In this document: one piece after another, positions 33,913-42,096 of the stretch
Layout of the letters: each line of letters opens with the position of its first letter
Position numbering within the stretch: the stretch's first letter is position 1
Source of the DNA: Chryseobacterium indologenes
GTDB lineage: Bacteria > Bacteroidota > Bacteroidia > Flavobacteriales > Weeksellaceae
Length of the DNA stretch: 64,000 nucleotides
Reading direction: 5' to 3'
Assembly (NCBI RefSeq): GCF_002025665.1
Contig: NZ_CP018786.1
Span: 2,852,001 to 2,916,000 of the forward strand
Notes under the pieces: generated by a model
The model's input: the letters and a program-made list of their open reading frames with translations, nothing else
Told to the model about the DNA's origin: nothing
The model's database searches: none
Program-made: the position numbers and the translations under genes

Positions 33913-35439
33913 ATGTTAAAAAGAAAAAAAGAAAGTCCGGAAGCGGGAGGAGAACAGTTATTCCGCAAAATGCCGGGTCAGAAGGAAGTTAATCTGGCTG
34001 AAGTAATGGATGGATATTCAAAACTTCTTATTGATGATCCGGTAAGACCATTCAGAGAAGACAACCTGCAGGCTATTGAAAATAATGTAGATTATGGAGT
34101 TCTGGCTGCACTGGATGGTACCTGGGTAAGCTATAATGTCAATTACAATAAAGACGTTCCAAAACCATCATTAGCAAGCGGAGTACATACTACCATCATG
34201 CCTTCCCCAGGAACCAATTCAGGGACAATACCTGGAAAATTCGCTTTTGACAGTGAAGAATATATTGAGAAACTGACATTCTCCATCGTTCCCGGAGGAG
34301 TGCGTAACCGTGGTGGTGCAAGCGAACTTTTCTGCGGAGCAGTTAAATATGAACAAACCATTAAAAGTGTTAATGCTGTTCCAGGGCAGGATGCCCTGAA
34401 ATATACACCCATCCACGAAGAAAACGGAATGTACCTATGGCTGAGTGATGTCTATAATCATGCAGCAACGAAAGAATCTATTGAAAGAGACCGTGGTATT
34501 CATGCTATTTCAACAGAGGATGCTAAATATGGATACACCGGCGAATACAGAGATGAGCCTTTGCTAAGGATAACACCAGACGGAGAGCCCAACCCTAAAT
34601 ATATTCTTCAAAGCCAGCTGGAGCCGGGACAGCCTTATTATGAAATTATTCCGGCACAGGAAATAAAGCCGGGAGCAGGACTTGATGGTCCTTATTTTAT
34701 CCCGGACTACTCTATCTCAAGAAGCGGTGTTATTCCTCATGGAAGTACCATTACTTTGCTTGGAGATATCATCCCTCAAAATAAAGATAAAAAGACGTAC
34801 TATTTAATTGATGGCTCTCCTCAGTTCCCTTATGGTAAAGAAGCCTGGGAAACCAATCATCTTTCAATTTCACGTACAATGGGAAATGCAGGAGTAACTC
34901 CTCAGGAAATCATTGATCTTGATCAACCAGCACCGGAGTGGGTTCATCAAACGCTTGATGATGATAATGATCCGGGTTCAAACAAGATTTATACCCAGAG
35001 AATACTGGCTGATGATCTTTATCCTTACTCTGTGCGCCCTGATTTGAGATTAAGAGATACGCTAAGAGGCCAACACGTCAGCAATCATGTTCATGTGAGA
35101 ATGTCTTCAAAAATGAAAACCGGAGCGCAGGGAGGAGTTTTGAACGTTCCTTTTGTCAACCGTTTCGTTCCGACTGTTGAAGTGGATATGGACATGTGGA
35201 TTGAAACCATCATTGAAGACGGAAAAGAAATTCTTCAGCTTCAGTACGAACAAATCGTATTCTTTGAATTTGATTTCGGAAACGATGGAGGTACTACGAG
35301 CTGGCCTCATATTCAGGTTAATACTCTTCGTAAGATACAGGATATTCCTGAGGATCAGAGAAAGGTTATTGAAGAACAGTTTTATAATACCAACGGAAAT
35401 CCTGATGCAGCTTCAGGATGTCCTTATCATAAAGGATAG
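33913..35439 (+). CDS. Operon protein of unknown function, possible lipocalin/heme-binding-like barrel
   Basis: 508 aa with no signal peptide. Around residues 58-75 it reads YGVLAALDGTWVSYNVNY, and later EKLTFSIVPGGVRNRGG, HEENGMYLWLS and SGVIPHGSTITLLGD. This order is reminiscent of the GTW...HxE...GV pattern of FABP/THAP4-like heme-binding barrels, but the match is weak. The C-terminus ends SGCPYHKG, a Cys-Pro motif that in other proteins can ligate heme. It is the last gene of the dehydrogenase operon, 18 nt after the ferritin-like gene. The role is unknown. Confidence 0.6.
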   Translation: MLKRKKESPEAGGEQLFRKMPGQKEVNLAEVMDGYSKLLIDDPVRPFREDNLQAIENNVDYGVLAALDGTWVSYNVNYNKDVPKPSLASGVHTTIMPSPGTNSGTIPGKFAFDSEEYIEKLTFSIVPGGVRNRGGASELFCGAVKYEQTIKSVNAVPGQDALKYTPIHEENGMYLWLSDVYNHAATKESIERDRGIHAISTEDAKYGYTGEYRDEPLLRITPDGEPNPKYILQSQLEPGQPYYEIIPAQEIKPGAGLDGPYFIPDYSISRSGVIPHGSTITLLGDIIPQNKDKKTYYLIDGSPQFPYGKEAWETNHLSISRTMGNAGVTPQEIIDLDQPAPEWVHQTLDDDNDPGSNKIYTQRILADDLYPYSVRPDLRLRDTLRGQHVSNHVHVRMSSKMKTGAQGGVLNVPFVNRFVPTVEVDMDMWIETIIEDGKEILQLQYEQIVFFEFDFGNDGGTTSWPHIQVNTLRKIQDIPEDQRKVIEEQFYNTNGNPDAASGCPYHKG

Positions 35440-35455
35440 ACTACCAGGTATCATA

Positions 35456-35488
35456 CAAAAAAGGGGCAATAATTTTGCCCTTTTTTTG
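35456..35488. terminator. Bidirectional terminator between the GMC operon and tetR1
   Basis: GGGCAA (35464-35469) pairs with TTGCCC (35475-35480), extended by A/T pairs, with T runs on both strands. It serves the convergent units ending at 35439 and 35507. Confidence 0.85.
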
Positions 35489-35506
35489 TATATTATTTAT
35501 AATAAC

Positions 35507-36145
35507 TTATAGATTATCATGGGTCTGTTCTACCATGAAAGATATTGCCTTTTTAATTTTTTCCCGTCCTTCAGGTGTATTCGTATCTATACCACAGAAA
35601 AGACTACCATTCAGAGATGCAAACATATTGAGGTAGTATAGTCCTGAAACCATGATAGCCATAATAGAACGGTAGGTATCCATTTTATCTTTAAAACGGG
35701 ATTCCATCAATAATTTGAAGATATATTCTCCATTTTCTTCCTGAGTATCAATCAGTTTTTTTAATGATTTTCGGGGCTCAGAAATAGTCCACAACAATAG
35801 TTTTTGAGCTTCTTTATTGGCGTATACGTAATCAAACTGTGAAAGAAGCATATGTTCGATAAATTCTCTGCCTCCATCTTCAAGATTCGGTTTCATCTTT
35901 TCCACTTCCTCGCTGGTTACTTTTACCCAGAAATCCTGTGTACGGACATATTCGTCCATCAGGCCATCCATTCCGCCAAAATAGGTATAGATCATTTTTT
36001 TATCTACTCCGGCAGTAGCAGCGATATCATTAATCTTCAACCCTGCATGTCCCTTCGTTTTGAGTATTTTTCCAACTGCATCCAAAAACTTTTTTTTGCT
36101 GCGTTCTTTATTCCTAATACTACCTGATGCTGACTTTCTTTCCAT
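35507..36145 (-). CDS. TetR family regulator, copy 1
   Basis: 212 aa. ATG 36145 (MERKSASGSIRNKERSKKKF) is chosen because it aligns exactly with the start of copy 2; the frame is open to 36166. TetR HTH: FLDAVGKILKTKGHAGLKIN, then AATAGVDKKMIYTYFGGMDG. The ligand domain is helical (LLLWTISEPRKSLKKLIDTQ). It is a clear paralog of 36858-37496. The divergent region holds a TTAGACAC/GTGTCTAA palindrome and an RNA unit, the likely targets. Downstream it converges with the GMC operon, whose product might supply its ligand; that is speculation. Confidence 0.92.
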   Translation of the reverse strand: MERKSASGSIRNKERSKKKFLDAVGKILKTKGHAGLKINDIAATAGVDKKMIYTYFGGMDGLMDEYVRTQDFWVKVTSEEVEKMKPNLEDGGREFIEHMLLSQFDYVYANKEAQKLLLWTISEPRKSLKKLIDTQEENGEYIFKLLMESRFKDKMDTYRSIMAIMVSGLYYLNMFASLNGSLFCGIDTNTPEGREKIKKAISFMVEQTHDNL

Positions 36146-36163
36146 GACTAAACATTCAATATA

Positions 36164-36171
36164 CAAGTTTA
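36164..36171 (-). promoter_or_regulatory. tetR1 -7-like box
   Basis: TAAACTTG on the minus strand (one mismatch to TAnnTTTG), 19 nt before ATG 36145. The identical box lies at the same distance from tetR2 (37515-37522). Confidence 0.45.
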
Positions 36172-36189
36172 AGAAATTTTTTTATCATT

Positions 36190-36234
36190 TTAGACACCTA
36201 CCAGTGTCTAATTTAATCTATTTGTATATATTTG
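36190..36234 (+). promoter_or_regulatory. RNA unit 1 operator and promoter
   Basis: TTAGACAC (36190-36197), 6 nt, GTGTCTAA (36204-36211), a perfect inverted repeat. TATATTTG (-7) follows at 36227-36234. The gap of 15 nt is exactly 10 more than in units 2-4, one helical turn. The operator lies between this promoter and tetR1, so one site could control both. Confidence 0.75.
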
Positions 36235-36240
36235 CACAAA

Positions 36241-36399
36241 CTAAAACCATTTTATATATAAAACACTATTGAAGTTGAAAAATTAAAAACTATTCAGATT
36301 GTATCGTTAGTTCCCTCAGTTTAAAATATTTCGAACATCAACGACTGAGGTAAAAACACAACTAGCAGCATCATTTTTCTATAGTGATGCTGTTTTTTT
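36241..36399 (+). ncRNA. TetR-linked non-coding RNA unit 1 (type a)
   Basis: About 158 nt from the inferred start to the terminator CAGCATCA / TGATGCTG (36366-36373 / 36385-36392) with T7. There is no ATG before the terminator. An internal hairpin CCTCAGT (36314-36320) / ACTGAGG (36344-36350) is present. The 5' end CAAACTAAAACCATTTTAT and the stretch ACTGAGGTAAAAACACAACT recur, with changes, in the other three units. Function unknown. Confidence 0.7.
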
Positions 36400-36623
36400 A
36401 TCTCAAAAAATGGAATGATATTAAATAAAATACTTTTTTATAGATATTTTTTATCACTTATTCTTTTTAGGAAGTATATACTTACTATAAGATAGAAATA
36501 CTGTTGTATTTTACAGATTAAACCTATTGAAAAAGATTAATTAATAGAATTTCTTACTCTTAAAACAAAAATAACATTCTGAATTTCAAAACATTAAATA
36601 AAATTAAGAAAAATTTTACCATT
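36400..36623. other. AT-rich spacer between RNA units 1 and 2
   Basis: About 220 nt, very AT-rich. I see no gene and no further unit. Confidence 0.5.
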
Positions 36624-36658
36624 TTACACACTTCACAGTGTCTTATTTTATATATTTG
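36624..36658 (+). promoter_or_regulatory. RNA unit 2 operator and promoter
   Basis: TTACACAC (36624-36631), 6 nt, GTGTCTTA (36638-36645), one change per arm from the unit 1 site. TATATTTG lies at 36651-36658, 5 nt further. Confidence 0.65.
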
Positions 36659-36664
36659 TACAAA

Positions 36665-36828
36665 CTAAAACCAACTATATATTTTAAAACACTATTAGGT
36701 TGAAAAATAAGACAATCAAATTGTATTATTGAGTTCCCATACTTTAAGACAATTTCAAATACGAAACAACTAAGGTAGAAACACAACTTATAGACAGACC
36801 ATTAGATTTCTAATGGTTTTGTTTTTTA
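36665..36828 (+). ncRNA. TetR-linked non-coding RNA unit 2 (type b)
   Basis: About 163 nt with a near-identical 5' end (CAAACTAAAACCAACTATAT), the conserved ACTAAGGTAGAAACACAACT, and its own terminator ACCATTAG / CTAATGGT (36798-36817) with a T-rich tail. No ATG inside. The internal CCTCAGT/ACTGAGG stem is degraded. It ends 30 nt before the stop of convergent tetR2. Confidence 0.65.
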
Positions 36829-36857
36829 TAGAAAGTTCAATTTTCAAAATTAAAAAT

Positions 36858-37496
36858 CTAGAGGTTTTCATAGGTATGATGCAACATGAAAGAAATAGCT
36901 TTCTTGATCTTATCCCTTCCTTTAGGCGTGTTCACATCTATTCCACAGAAAATGCTTCCATTAAGAGAGGAAAACATATTCAGGTAATAAAGTCCGGAAA
37001 CCATAATTGCCATAATAGAACGAACATCTTCAGCATTATCTTTAAAATGGGAATCCATCAAAAGTTTAAAAATGTACTCTCCGTTTTCTTCCTGTGTTTC
37101 TGTAAGTTTTTTTAAAGATTTACGAGGTTCTGACAAGCGCCAAAGCAGGAGTTTTTGCGCTTCTTTGCTGGAATAAACATAATCAAATTGAGATAAAAGC
37201 ATTTCTTCCATGAAAGATTTCCCTCCATCATCCAACTTGGGTTTTATTTTGCCGATTTCTTCAATGGTTACTTTGCTCCAGTAATCCTGCGACCGGATAT
37301 ACTCATCAATCAACCCGTCTATCCCTCCAAAATAAGAATAAATCATTTTCTTATCCACCCCGGCTGTAGCAGCAATACTATTCACTTTCAAGGCAGTATA
37401 CCCTTTTGTTCTCAGTATCTTTCCCACTGCATCCAAAAACTTTTTTTTACTGCGTTCCTTGTTCCGGATACTTCCTGCTACAGACTTTCTTTCCAT
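36858..37496 (-). CDS. TetR family regulator, copy 2
   Basis: 212 aa, MERKSVAGSIRNKERSKKKF at the start, the HTH FLDAVGKILRTKGYTALKVN then AATAGVDKKMIYSYFGGIDG, and the same helical core as copy 1 (LLLWRLSEPRKSLKKLTETQ). Most of the length matches copy 1 with scattered changes. Recognition-helix residues (VDKKMIY) are identical, so both proteins should read the same operator. The divergent side holds another palindrome and RNA unit 3. Confidence 0.92.
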   Translation of the reverse strand: MERKSVAGSIRNKERSKKKFLDAVGKILRTKGYTALKVNSIAATAGVDKKMIYSYFGGIDGLIDEYIRSQDYWSKVTIEEIGKIKPKLDDGGKSFMEEMLLSQFDYVYSSKEAQKLLLWRLSEPRKSLKKLTETQEENGEYIFKLLMDSHFKDNAEDVRSIMAIMVSGLYYLNMFSSLNGSIFCGIDVNTPKGRDKIKKAISFMLHHTYENL

Positions 37497-37514
37497 GGTA
37501 AACTTTCAATCGTA

Positions 37515-37522
37515 CAAGTTTA
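37515..37522 (-). promoter_or_regulatory. tetR2 -7-like box
   Basis: TAAACTTG on the minus strand, 19 nt before ATG 37496, identical in sequence and position to the tetR1 box. Confidence 0.45.
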
Positions 37523-37539
37523 TGAATTTTTTTTCGTTT

Positions 37540-37574
37540 TTAGACACTTTTTAGTGTCTAAATTTATATATTTG
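37540..37574 (+). promoter_or_regulatory. RNA unit 3 operator and promoter
   Basis: TTAGACAC (37540-37547), 6 nt, GTGTCTAA (37554-37561), a perfect inverted repeat. TATATTTG lies at 37567-37574. It is divergent to tetR2. Confidence 0.75.
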
Positions 37575-37580
37575 CATAAA

Positions 37581-37737
37581 CTAATAACCATTTTTAAATA
37601 AACAGACAATCAAAGTTGTGAGGTTGAGAGAGATCAGGTTGTACCGTTAGTTCCCTCAGTATAAATATTTTAATATTCAATACTGAGGCAAAACATTACT
37701 TCAGCAGCATCATTATGTATGTAATGGTGTTGCTTTT
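37581..37737 (+). ncRNA. TetR-linked non-coding RNA unit 3 (type a)
   Basis: About 156 nt. Hairpin CCTCAGTA (37654-37661) / TACTGAGG (37681-37688) matches the unit 1 hairpin. The terminator is GCAGCATCATTA (37704-37715) / TAATGGTGTTGC (37722-37733) with two wobble pairs and TTTT. No ATG before the terminator. The stretch GTTAGTTCCCTCAGT is shared with unit 1 exactly. Confidence 0.7.
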
Positions 37738-37897
37738 AGTAATGATGATATTTTTAGCGGTCCCCTGTTATGCTGTCGTTTTTATATACTTCAATCTACT
37801 TTTTACAATTTTATTATTCTCTTATAATGCTGTATGCGAAAGGGTTTTCTTGAGGTTTCAAATTGCTGATCAAAATATTTTTCATTTTTTTAAACCT

Positions 37898-37932
37898 TTA
37901 GACACTACGAAGTGTCTTATTTTGTATATTTG
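37898..37932 (+). promoter_or_regulatory. RNA unit 4 operator and promoter
   Basis: TTAGACAC (37898-37905), 6 nt, GTGTCTTA (37912-37919). TATATTTG lies at 37925-37932. The right arm shares the TTA ending with unit 2. Confidence 0.7.
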
Positions 37933-37938
37933 TTCAAA

Positions 37939-38063
37939 ACTAATAACCATTTTACATAGAAGCACTATTTGAGTTGGAAAAATTATAAGTTTCGAACAAA
38001 AAGCAACTAAGGTAAAAACACTAAATGCTGCAGCGTCATGAGTTCTCTAATGATGCTGTTTTC
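37939..38063 (+). ncRNA. TetR-linked non-coding RNA unit 4 (type b, shortened)
   Basis: About 124 nt. It keeps the 5' end (CAAAACTAATAACCATTTTA), the ACTAAGGTAAAAACAC stretch and a terminator CAGCGTCAT (38031-38039) / ATGATGCTG (38050-38058). About 35-40 nt of the middle are missing compared with unit 2. No ATG precedes the terminator region. Confidence 0.6.
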
Positions 38064-38107
38064 ATTTAGCGTACCTTATTTTCGTTTTAATGTACAGAAA
38101 ATTGTAT

Positions 38108-38177
38108 TTACCGGGAATCCGGTAATAGAATAGTTGATATGAAGAGAGACTGTCCAAGGACAGTCTCTTATTTTTTT
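38108..38177. terminator. Two hairpins between RNA unit 4 and pgl
   Basis: TTACCGG/CCGGTAA with a GAAT loop (38108-38125) and AGAGACTGTCC/GGACAGTCTCT (38145-38168). The second is followed on the plus strand by T7 and probably stops plus-strand transcripts; it may also end the pgl operon. Confidence 0.65.
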
Positions 38178-38192
38178 CAAGATTGAAGTATA

Positions 38193-38903
38193 TTAACCTC
38201 TGGCTTTTTCGTCTGTAAAAAACTGAAATCCATTCTTCTTCTCAATAAGCTGCATTGGATATAATGAAGGATTATATTCACCATTCAAAACTTCATTCAG
38301 CGCATGTTTTTTGGATTCACCAAATGCAATAGCCAGAATATGATCTGCATTATTGATAATAGGTGCAGTCAAAGTAATTCTGAACATTTCCTGAGGTTTA
38401 AGATAATAGGCAGAAACCCATTTTTCTTTTTCATTTAAAACTTCTTCTCCAGGAAATAATGAAGCCGTATGACCATCATCTCCCATTCCCAGCAGGATAA
38501 AATCAAAAACACCTTCATCGTCAAGAACAGTTCTGATCTGCTGTTCATAAGCTTTAGCATAGTCTTCAGGAGTGATTCCTTCAGCATACATAGGAAAGAT
38601 ATGGTTTTGATCTACCGGAACCTGATTGAGAAGTGCCTCATCTGTCATTCGGAAGTTGCTTTTATCATCGTTCAAAGGAACCCATCTTTCATCTACCCAA
38701 AAAAAGTAGACTTTATTCCACTCAATCTGTTCTTTATATTCTGGTGTCGCCAGCAGTTTGAAAATGGCTTTAGGCGAAGATCCTCCACTGAGAGCCACTA
38801 CAAAACGGTCATTTTTCTGAATAGATTTTTTTGAAAGGTCAACAAATGTATCTGCAGCCTTTGTGTACAGTTTTTCCAGATCGTCAAATACTGTAATATT
38901 CAT
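38193..38903 (-). CDS. pgl: 6-phosphogluconolactonase
   Basis: 236 aa, SugarP_isomerase-like fold of DevB-type lactonases: RFVVALSGGSSPKAIFKLLA near residue 33, VYFFWVDERWVPLNDDKSNF, and FILLGMGDDGHTASLFPGEE. It hydrolyses 6-phosphoglucono-lactone, the second step of the oxidative pentose phosphate pathway. It is the last gene of the gnd-zwf-pgl operon, 27 nt after zwf. Confidence 0.96.
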   Translation of the reverse strand: MNITVFDDLEKLYTKAADTFVDLSKKSIQKNDRFVVALSGGSSPKAIFKLLATPEYKEQIEWNKVYFFWVDERWVPLNDDKSNFRMTDEALLNQVPVDQNHIFPMYAEGITPEDYAKAYEQQIRTVLDDEGVFDFILLGMGDDGHTASLFPGEEVLNEKEKWVSAYYLKPQEMFRITLTAPIINNADHILAIAFGESKKHALNEVLNGEYNPSLYPMQLIEKKNGFQFFTDEKARG

Positions 38904-38930
38904 TTTCTGTTTGTTTAAATTTATATTGTT

Positions 38931-40412
38931 TTATACCCAGCTGTGTCCTTGTCTTTCTACCAAAGCATTCACGTCTTCCGGTCCCCAGCTTCCTGCTTTA
39001 TAGTTTGGAAAAGAAAGGTCTTTATTATTTTCCCAGGCTTCCTGTATGGTGGTGACAACATCCCATGCTTCTTCCACCTGATCGGAACGCATAAATAAGG
39101 TAAGATCTCCCAAAAGAGCATCCTGTAATAAGGTTTCATAAGCTTCCGGAGTATCATCCTGACAGGCAAAATTATCGAAAATCATTTCAGCAGGCTTCAA
39201 ATCCAACGTCAGCCCTGGTTTTTTAGTCATGAACTGTAATCTGATATCCATCATTGGCTGGATATTAATAATCAACCTGTTTGCTGACAAAAGATGTGGA
39301 CTGTCTGAGAACGTTGAGTGAGGAAGCGGTTTAAATTGTATGGTAATGTAAGAGTGTTTTTCTTTCATTTTTTTCCCGGTACGAACATAGAAAGGAACAT
39401 CCTGCCATCTTTCATTATCCAGATAAAATTTTATGGCAGCAAAAGTTTCTGTATTGGAATCCGAAGCAATTCCATCTTCCTGACGGTAACCTTTCACTTC
39501 CACTCCGTTTATAGTACCTTTTCCGTACTGACCTCTTACCGCATAATGATCCACCTGATCGGAAGATATTCTACGAATTGATTTAAGAACGTCTACTTTT
39601 CGGTCTCTGATTTCACCAGACTGCAATGAAGCAGGTGGTTCCATTGCTACCATACACAGGATCTGCAACAGGTGGTTCTGGATCATATCCCTTAATGCTC
39701 CTGTCTGTTCATAGAAAGCTCCTCTTGTCTCTACCCCAACTTCTTCCGCTACTGTAATCTGTACAGATTCTATGTATTTATGATCCCATAAAGGTTCAAA
39801 AATTGAATTCCCAAACCTGAACGCCAATATGTTCTGCACTGTTTCTTTCCCCAGATAGTGGTCGATACGATAGATTTGTTCCTCTTCAAAAGTTTTAGCC
39901 AAAAGACTGTTTAATTCAATCGCAGACTGTTTATTATGACCAAAAGGTTTTTCAATAATAATACGGTCCTTTTTCGGATCAGAAGCCAATGAAGTTGTTT
40001 TGATATGATTGGATATCGTGGTAATAAAATTAGGTCCAATGGATAAATAAAATAACCTGTTTGCTCTTATCCCATACACGGAATCAAAATCCTGCAATTT
40101 CTGCTGTAGATTCTCATAAGAACTTTCTTCATCCAGCTGATGCTGAAAATAAGTAATATGAGCCTGAAACCCTGCCCAATCTTCAGAAGTCACTTTTTTT
40201 CTGGAGAAACTCTCAAGGTTTTCTTTGATATAATTTCTAAAATTTTCGTTGGTATTTTCTGCCCTTCCCAATGCTACAATATTAAAGCCTTTGGGCATTC
40301 TGCCATCGATATATAAGTTATAAAATGCCGGAAAAAGTTTTCTTTTTGCCAGATCTCCTGTAGCACCAAAAATAACGATAGTTGTTGGCTGCAAGATTCT
40401 ATTTTGATTCAT
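38931..40412 (-). CDS. zwf: Glucose-6-phosphate dehydrogenase
   Basis: 493 aa from ATG 40412 (MNQNRILQPTTIVIFGATGD). The longer frame to 40508 would overlap gnd and adds a non-family N-terminus. NADP site GATGDLAKRKLFPAFYNLY, active-site RIDHYLGKETVQNILAFRFG, and the downstream EEVGVETRGAFYEQTGALRD all match G6PD. It makes NADPH by oxidising glucose-6-phosphate. It is 13 nt after gnd and 27 nt before pgl, giving a compact three-gene pathway operon. Confidence 0.97.
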   Translation of the reverse strand: MNQNRILQPTTIVIFGATGDLAKRKLFPAFYNLYIDGRMPKGFNIVALGRAENTNENFRNYIKENLESFSRKKVTSEDWAGFQAHITYFQHQLDEESSYENLQQKLQDFDSVYGIRANRLFYLSIGPNFITTISNHIKTTSLASDPKKDRIIIEKPFGHNKQSAIELNSLLAKTFEEEQIYRIDHYLGKETVQNILAFRFGNSIFEPLWDHKYIESVQITVAEEVGVETRGAFYEQTGALRDMIQNHLLQILCMVAMEPPASLQSGEIRDRKVDVLKSIRRISSDQVDHYAVRGQYGKGTINGVEVKGYRQEDGIASDSNTETFAAIKFYLDNERWQDVPFYVRTGKKMKEKHSYITIQFKPLPHSTFSDSPHLLSANRLIINIQPMMDIRLQFMTKKPGLTLDLKPAEMIFDNFACQDDTPEAYETLLQDALLGDLTLFMRSDQVEEAWDVVTTIQEAWENNKDLSFPNYKAGSWGPEDVNALVERQGHSWV

Positions 40413-40425
40413 TTCTTCCGAATTT

Positions 40426-41844
40426 TTAATTGTTTGCACTTTGCCAAGAAGTATGGAAAACTCCCTCTCTGTCAATACGCTGATACGTATGAGCTCCGAA
40501 ATAATCACGCTGAGCCTGGATCAGATTCACAGGAAGAGATTCTGTAGTATAGGCATCAAAATATCCCAAAGCCGTCTGGATTCCCAAACTTGAGATTCCG
40601 TTGGTAACGGCATAGCCTGCAGTTTTTCTTAAAGCTTTGATTTTTGATTTTACCAATTCAGAAATATCGTGATCAAGAAGAATATTAGAAAGAGTAGGAT
40701 TTTGGGTATACGCAAAATAGAATTTTTCCAGTAATACAGAACGTATAATACACCCTCCTCTCCAGATTTTCACTACATCTTTCAATGGAATTTCAAAACC
40801 ATATTCTTCAGATGCTTTTACCAGTAAAGATAAACCTTGCGCATAGCTGATTAAGGTAGAAAGGAAAAGAGCATCACCCACTTCCTGAATGAATAATTCT
40901 GTATTTTCCGGATTTGTAATTTCGCTTTCAGTATAGATTTTTGAAGCCTGAATTCTTTCGTTTTTATAAGCAGATAAAATTCTTGAAGTTACAGCAATAT
41001 CAATAGTAGGAATAGAAACTCCTATTTCCATAGCTTGCTCAGAAGTCCATTTTCCGGTTCCTTTCGCTCCTGCTTTATCTAAAATCTGATCTACAAGATA
41101 GCTATCTGTTAATGAATCTTTTTGGGTGAAGATATCTCTGGTAATTTCAATAAGGAAAGAGTTCATTTCGCCATTATTCCATTCTTTGAAAACCTCATAA
41201 AGCTGTTCGTTATTTAGACCTGCTCCTCTTTTAAGAAGATCATAAGCTTCACTGATAAGCTGCATAATTGCATATTCAATACCATTATGTACCATTTTCA
41301 CATAGTTTCCAGCAGCCCCTTTTCCCATATAAGCTGTACATGCTTCGTTGTCTACTTTTGCTGCAATGGCTTCCAGCATTGGTTTCAGAAGTTTGAAGGC
41401 TTCCAGATCACCTCCCGGCATTATACTTGGTCCTGTTCTGGCACCTTTTTCACCTCCTGACACTCCCATTCCCATAAAATGCAGTTTTTTGGACGCCAGA
41501 TCAGCAACACGTCTGTTGGTATCTTCAAAATAAGAATTTCCTGCATCAATCACGATATCGCCTTCACTTAAAAGTGGGGTAATATTTTCCAGCACAGCAT
41601 CTACAGGTTTTCCAGCAGGAACCATAAGAATAATTTTTCTTGGAATTTCCAGTGCGGATACGAAATCTTCTAAAGAGCCTGTACCTTTTACCTTCATTTC
41701 TGAAGCATCTCCTCCTTCTAATTCTTTCACTTTTTCCTGATCAAGGTCGAATCCTGCGATTGAAAATCCGTTGTCAGCAATATTATAAAGCAGATTCCGC
41801 CCCATTACTCCAAGGCCAACCATCCCATAACTATATCTTTCCAT
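40426..41844 (-). CDS. gnd: NADP-dependent 6-phosphogluconate dehydrogenase, decarboxylating
   Basis: 472 aa, the usual long form. Rossmann motif GMVGLGVMGRNLLYNIADNG at residues 8-27, substrate region GVSGGEKGARTGPSIMPGG, KMVHNGIEYA and the C-terminal QAQRDYFGAHTYQRIDREG. It converts 6-phosphogluconate to ribulose-5-phosphate with NADPH. It is first in the operon with zwf and pgl although its reaction is third. A TAATTTTA box at 41882-41889 may be the operon promoter. Confidence 0.97.
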   Translation of the reverse strand: MERYSYGMVGLGVMGRNLLYNIADNGFSIAGFDLDQEKVKELEGGDASEMKVKGTGSLEDFVSALEIPRKIILMVPAGKPVDAVLENITPLLSEGDIVIDAGNSYFEDTNRRVADLASKKLHFMGMGVSGGEKGARTGPSIMPGGDLEAFKLLKPMLEAIAAKVDNEACTAYMGKGAAGNYVKMVHNGIEYAIMQLISEAYDLLKRGAGLNNEQLYEVFKEWNNGEMNSFLIEITRDIFTQKDSLTDSYLVDQILDKAGAKGTGKWTSEQAMEIGVSIPTIDIAVTSRILSAYKNERIQASKIYTESEITNPENTELFIQEVGDALFLSTLISYAQGLSLLVKASEEYGFEIPLKDVVKIWRGGCIIRSVLLEKFYFAYTQNPTLSNILLDHDISELVKSKIKALRKTAGYAVTNGISSLGIQTALGYFDAYTTESLPVNLIQAQRDYFGAHTYQRIDREGVFHTSWQSANN

Positions 41845-42071
41845 TATATTGGTATTAATATGAATTTTGTTATACAGACAATAAAATTACGGAAATGCCT
41901 AGTATGAAAAAAATAAAAGGAAATAAAAAGTTGAGAGCACTTTTGTTTTTCCCTCATTTATAAGCCCCTAATATTCACATTTTCACATGATTTTGTGTTT
42001 ACAGAATAAAATTCAATCATTAATATGGGAATGATCTATTAAAACAGTCTGTTTTTTGGCATAATTAAACT

Positions 42072-42079
42072 TATATTTG
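42072..42079 (+). promoter_or_regulatory. Promoter -7 box of 42097
   Basis: TATATTTG, 17 nt before ATG 42097. A TTTG at 42055-42058 is too close to be a regular -33 box. Confidence 0.55.
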
Positions 42080-42096
42080 CCAAAATTTATAAAGTA

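Noticed and set aside
36190..38063. CRISPR-like or insertion-sequence interpretation of the repeated units
   Set aside because: Units are spaced by coding genes, carry promoters and terminators, have no spacers and no transposase.
40413..40508. Longer zwf start overlapping gnd
   Set aside because: The overlap encodes non-family sequence; ATG 40412 matches the normal G6PD N-terminus.
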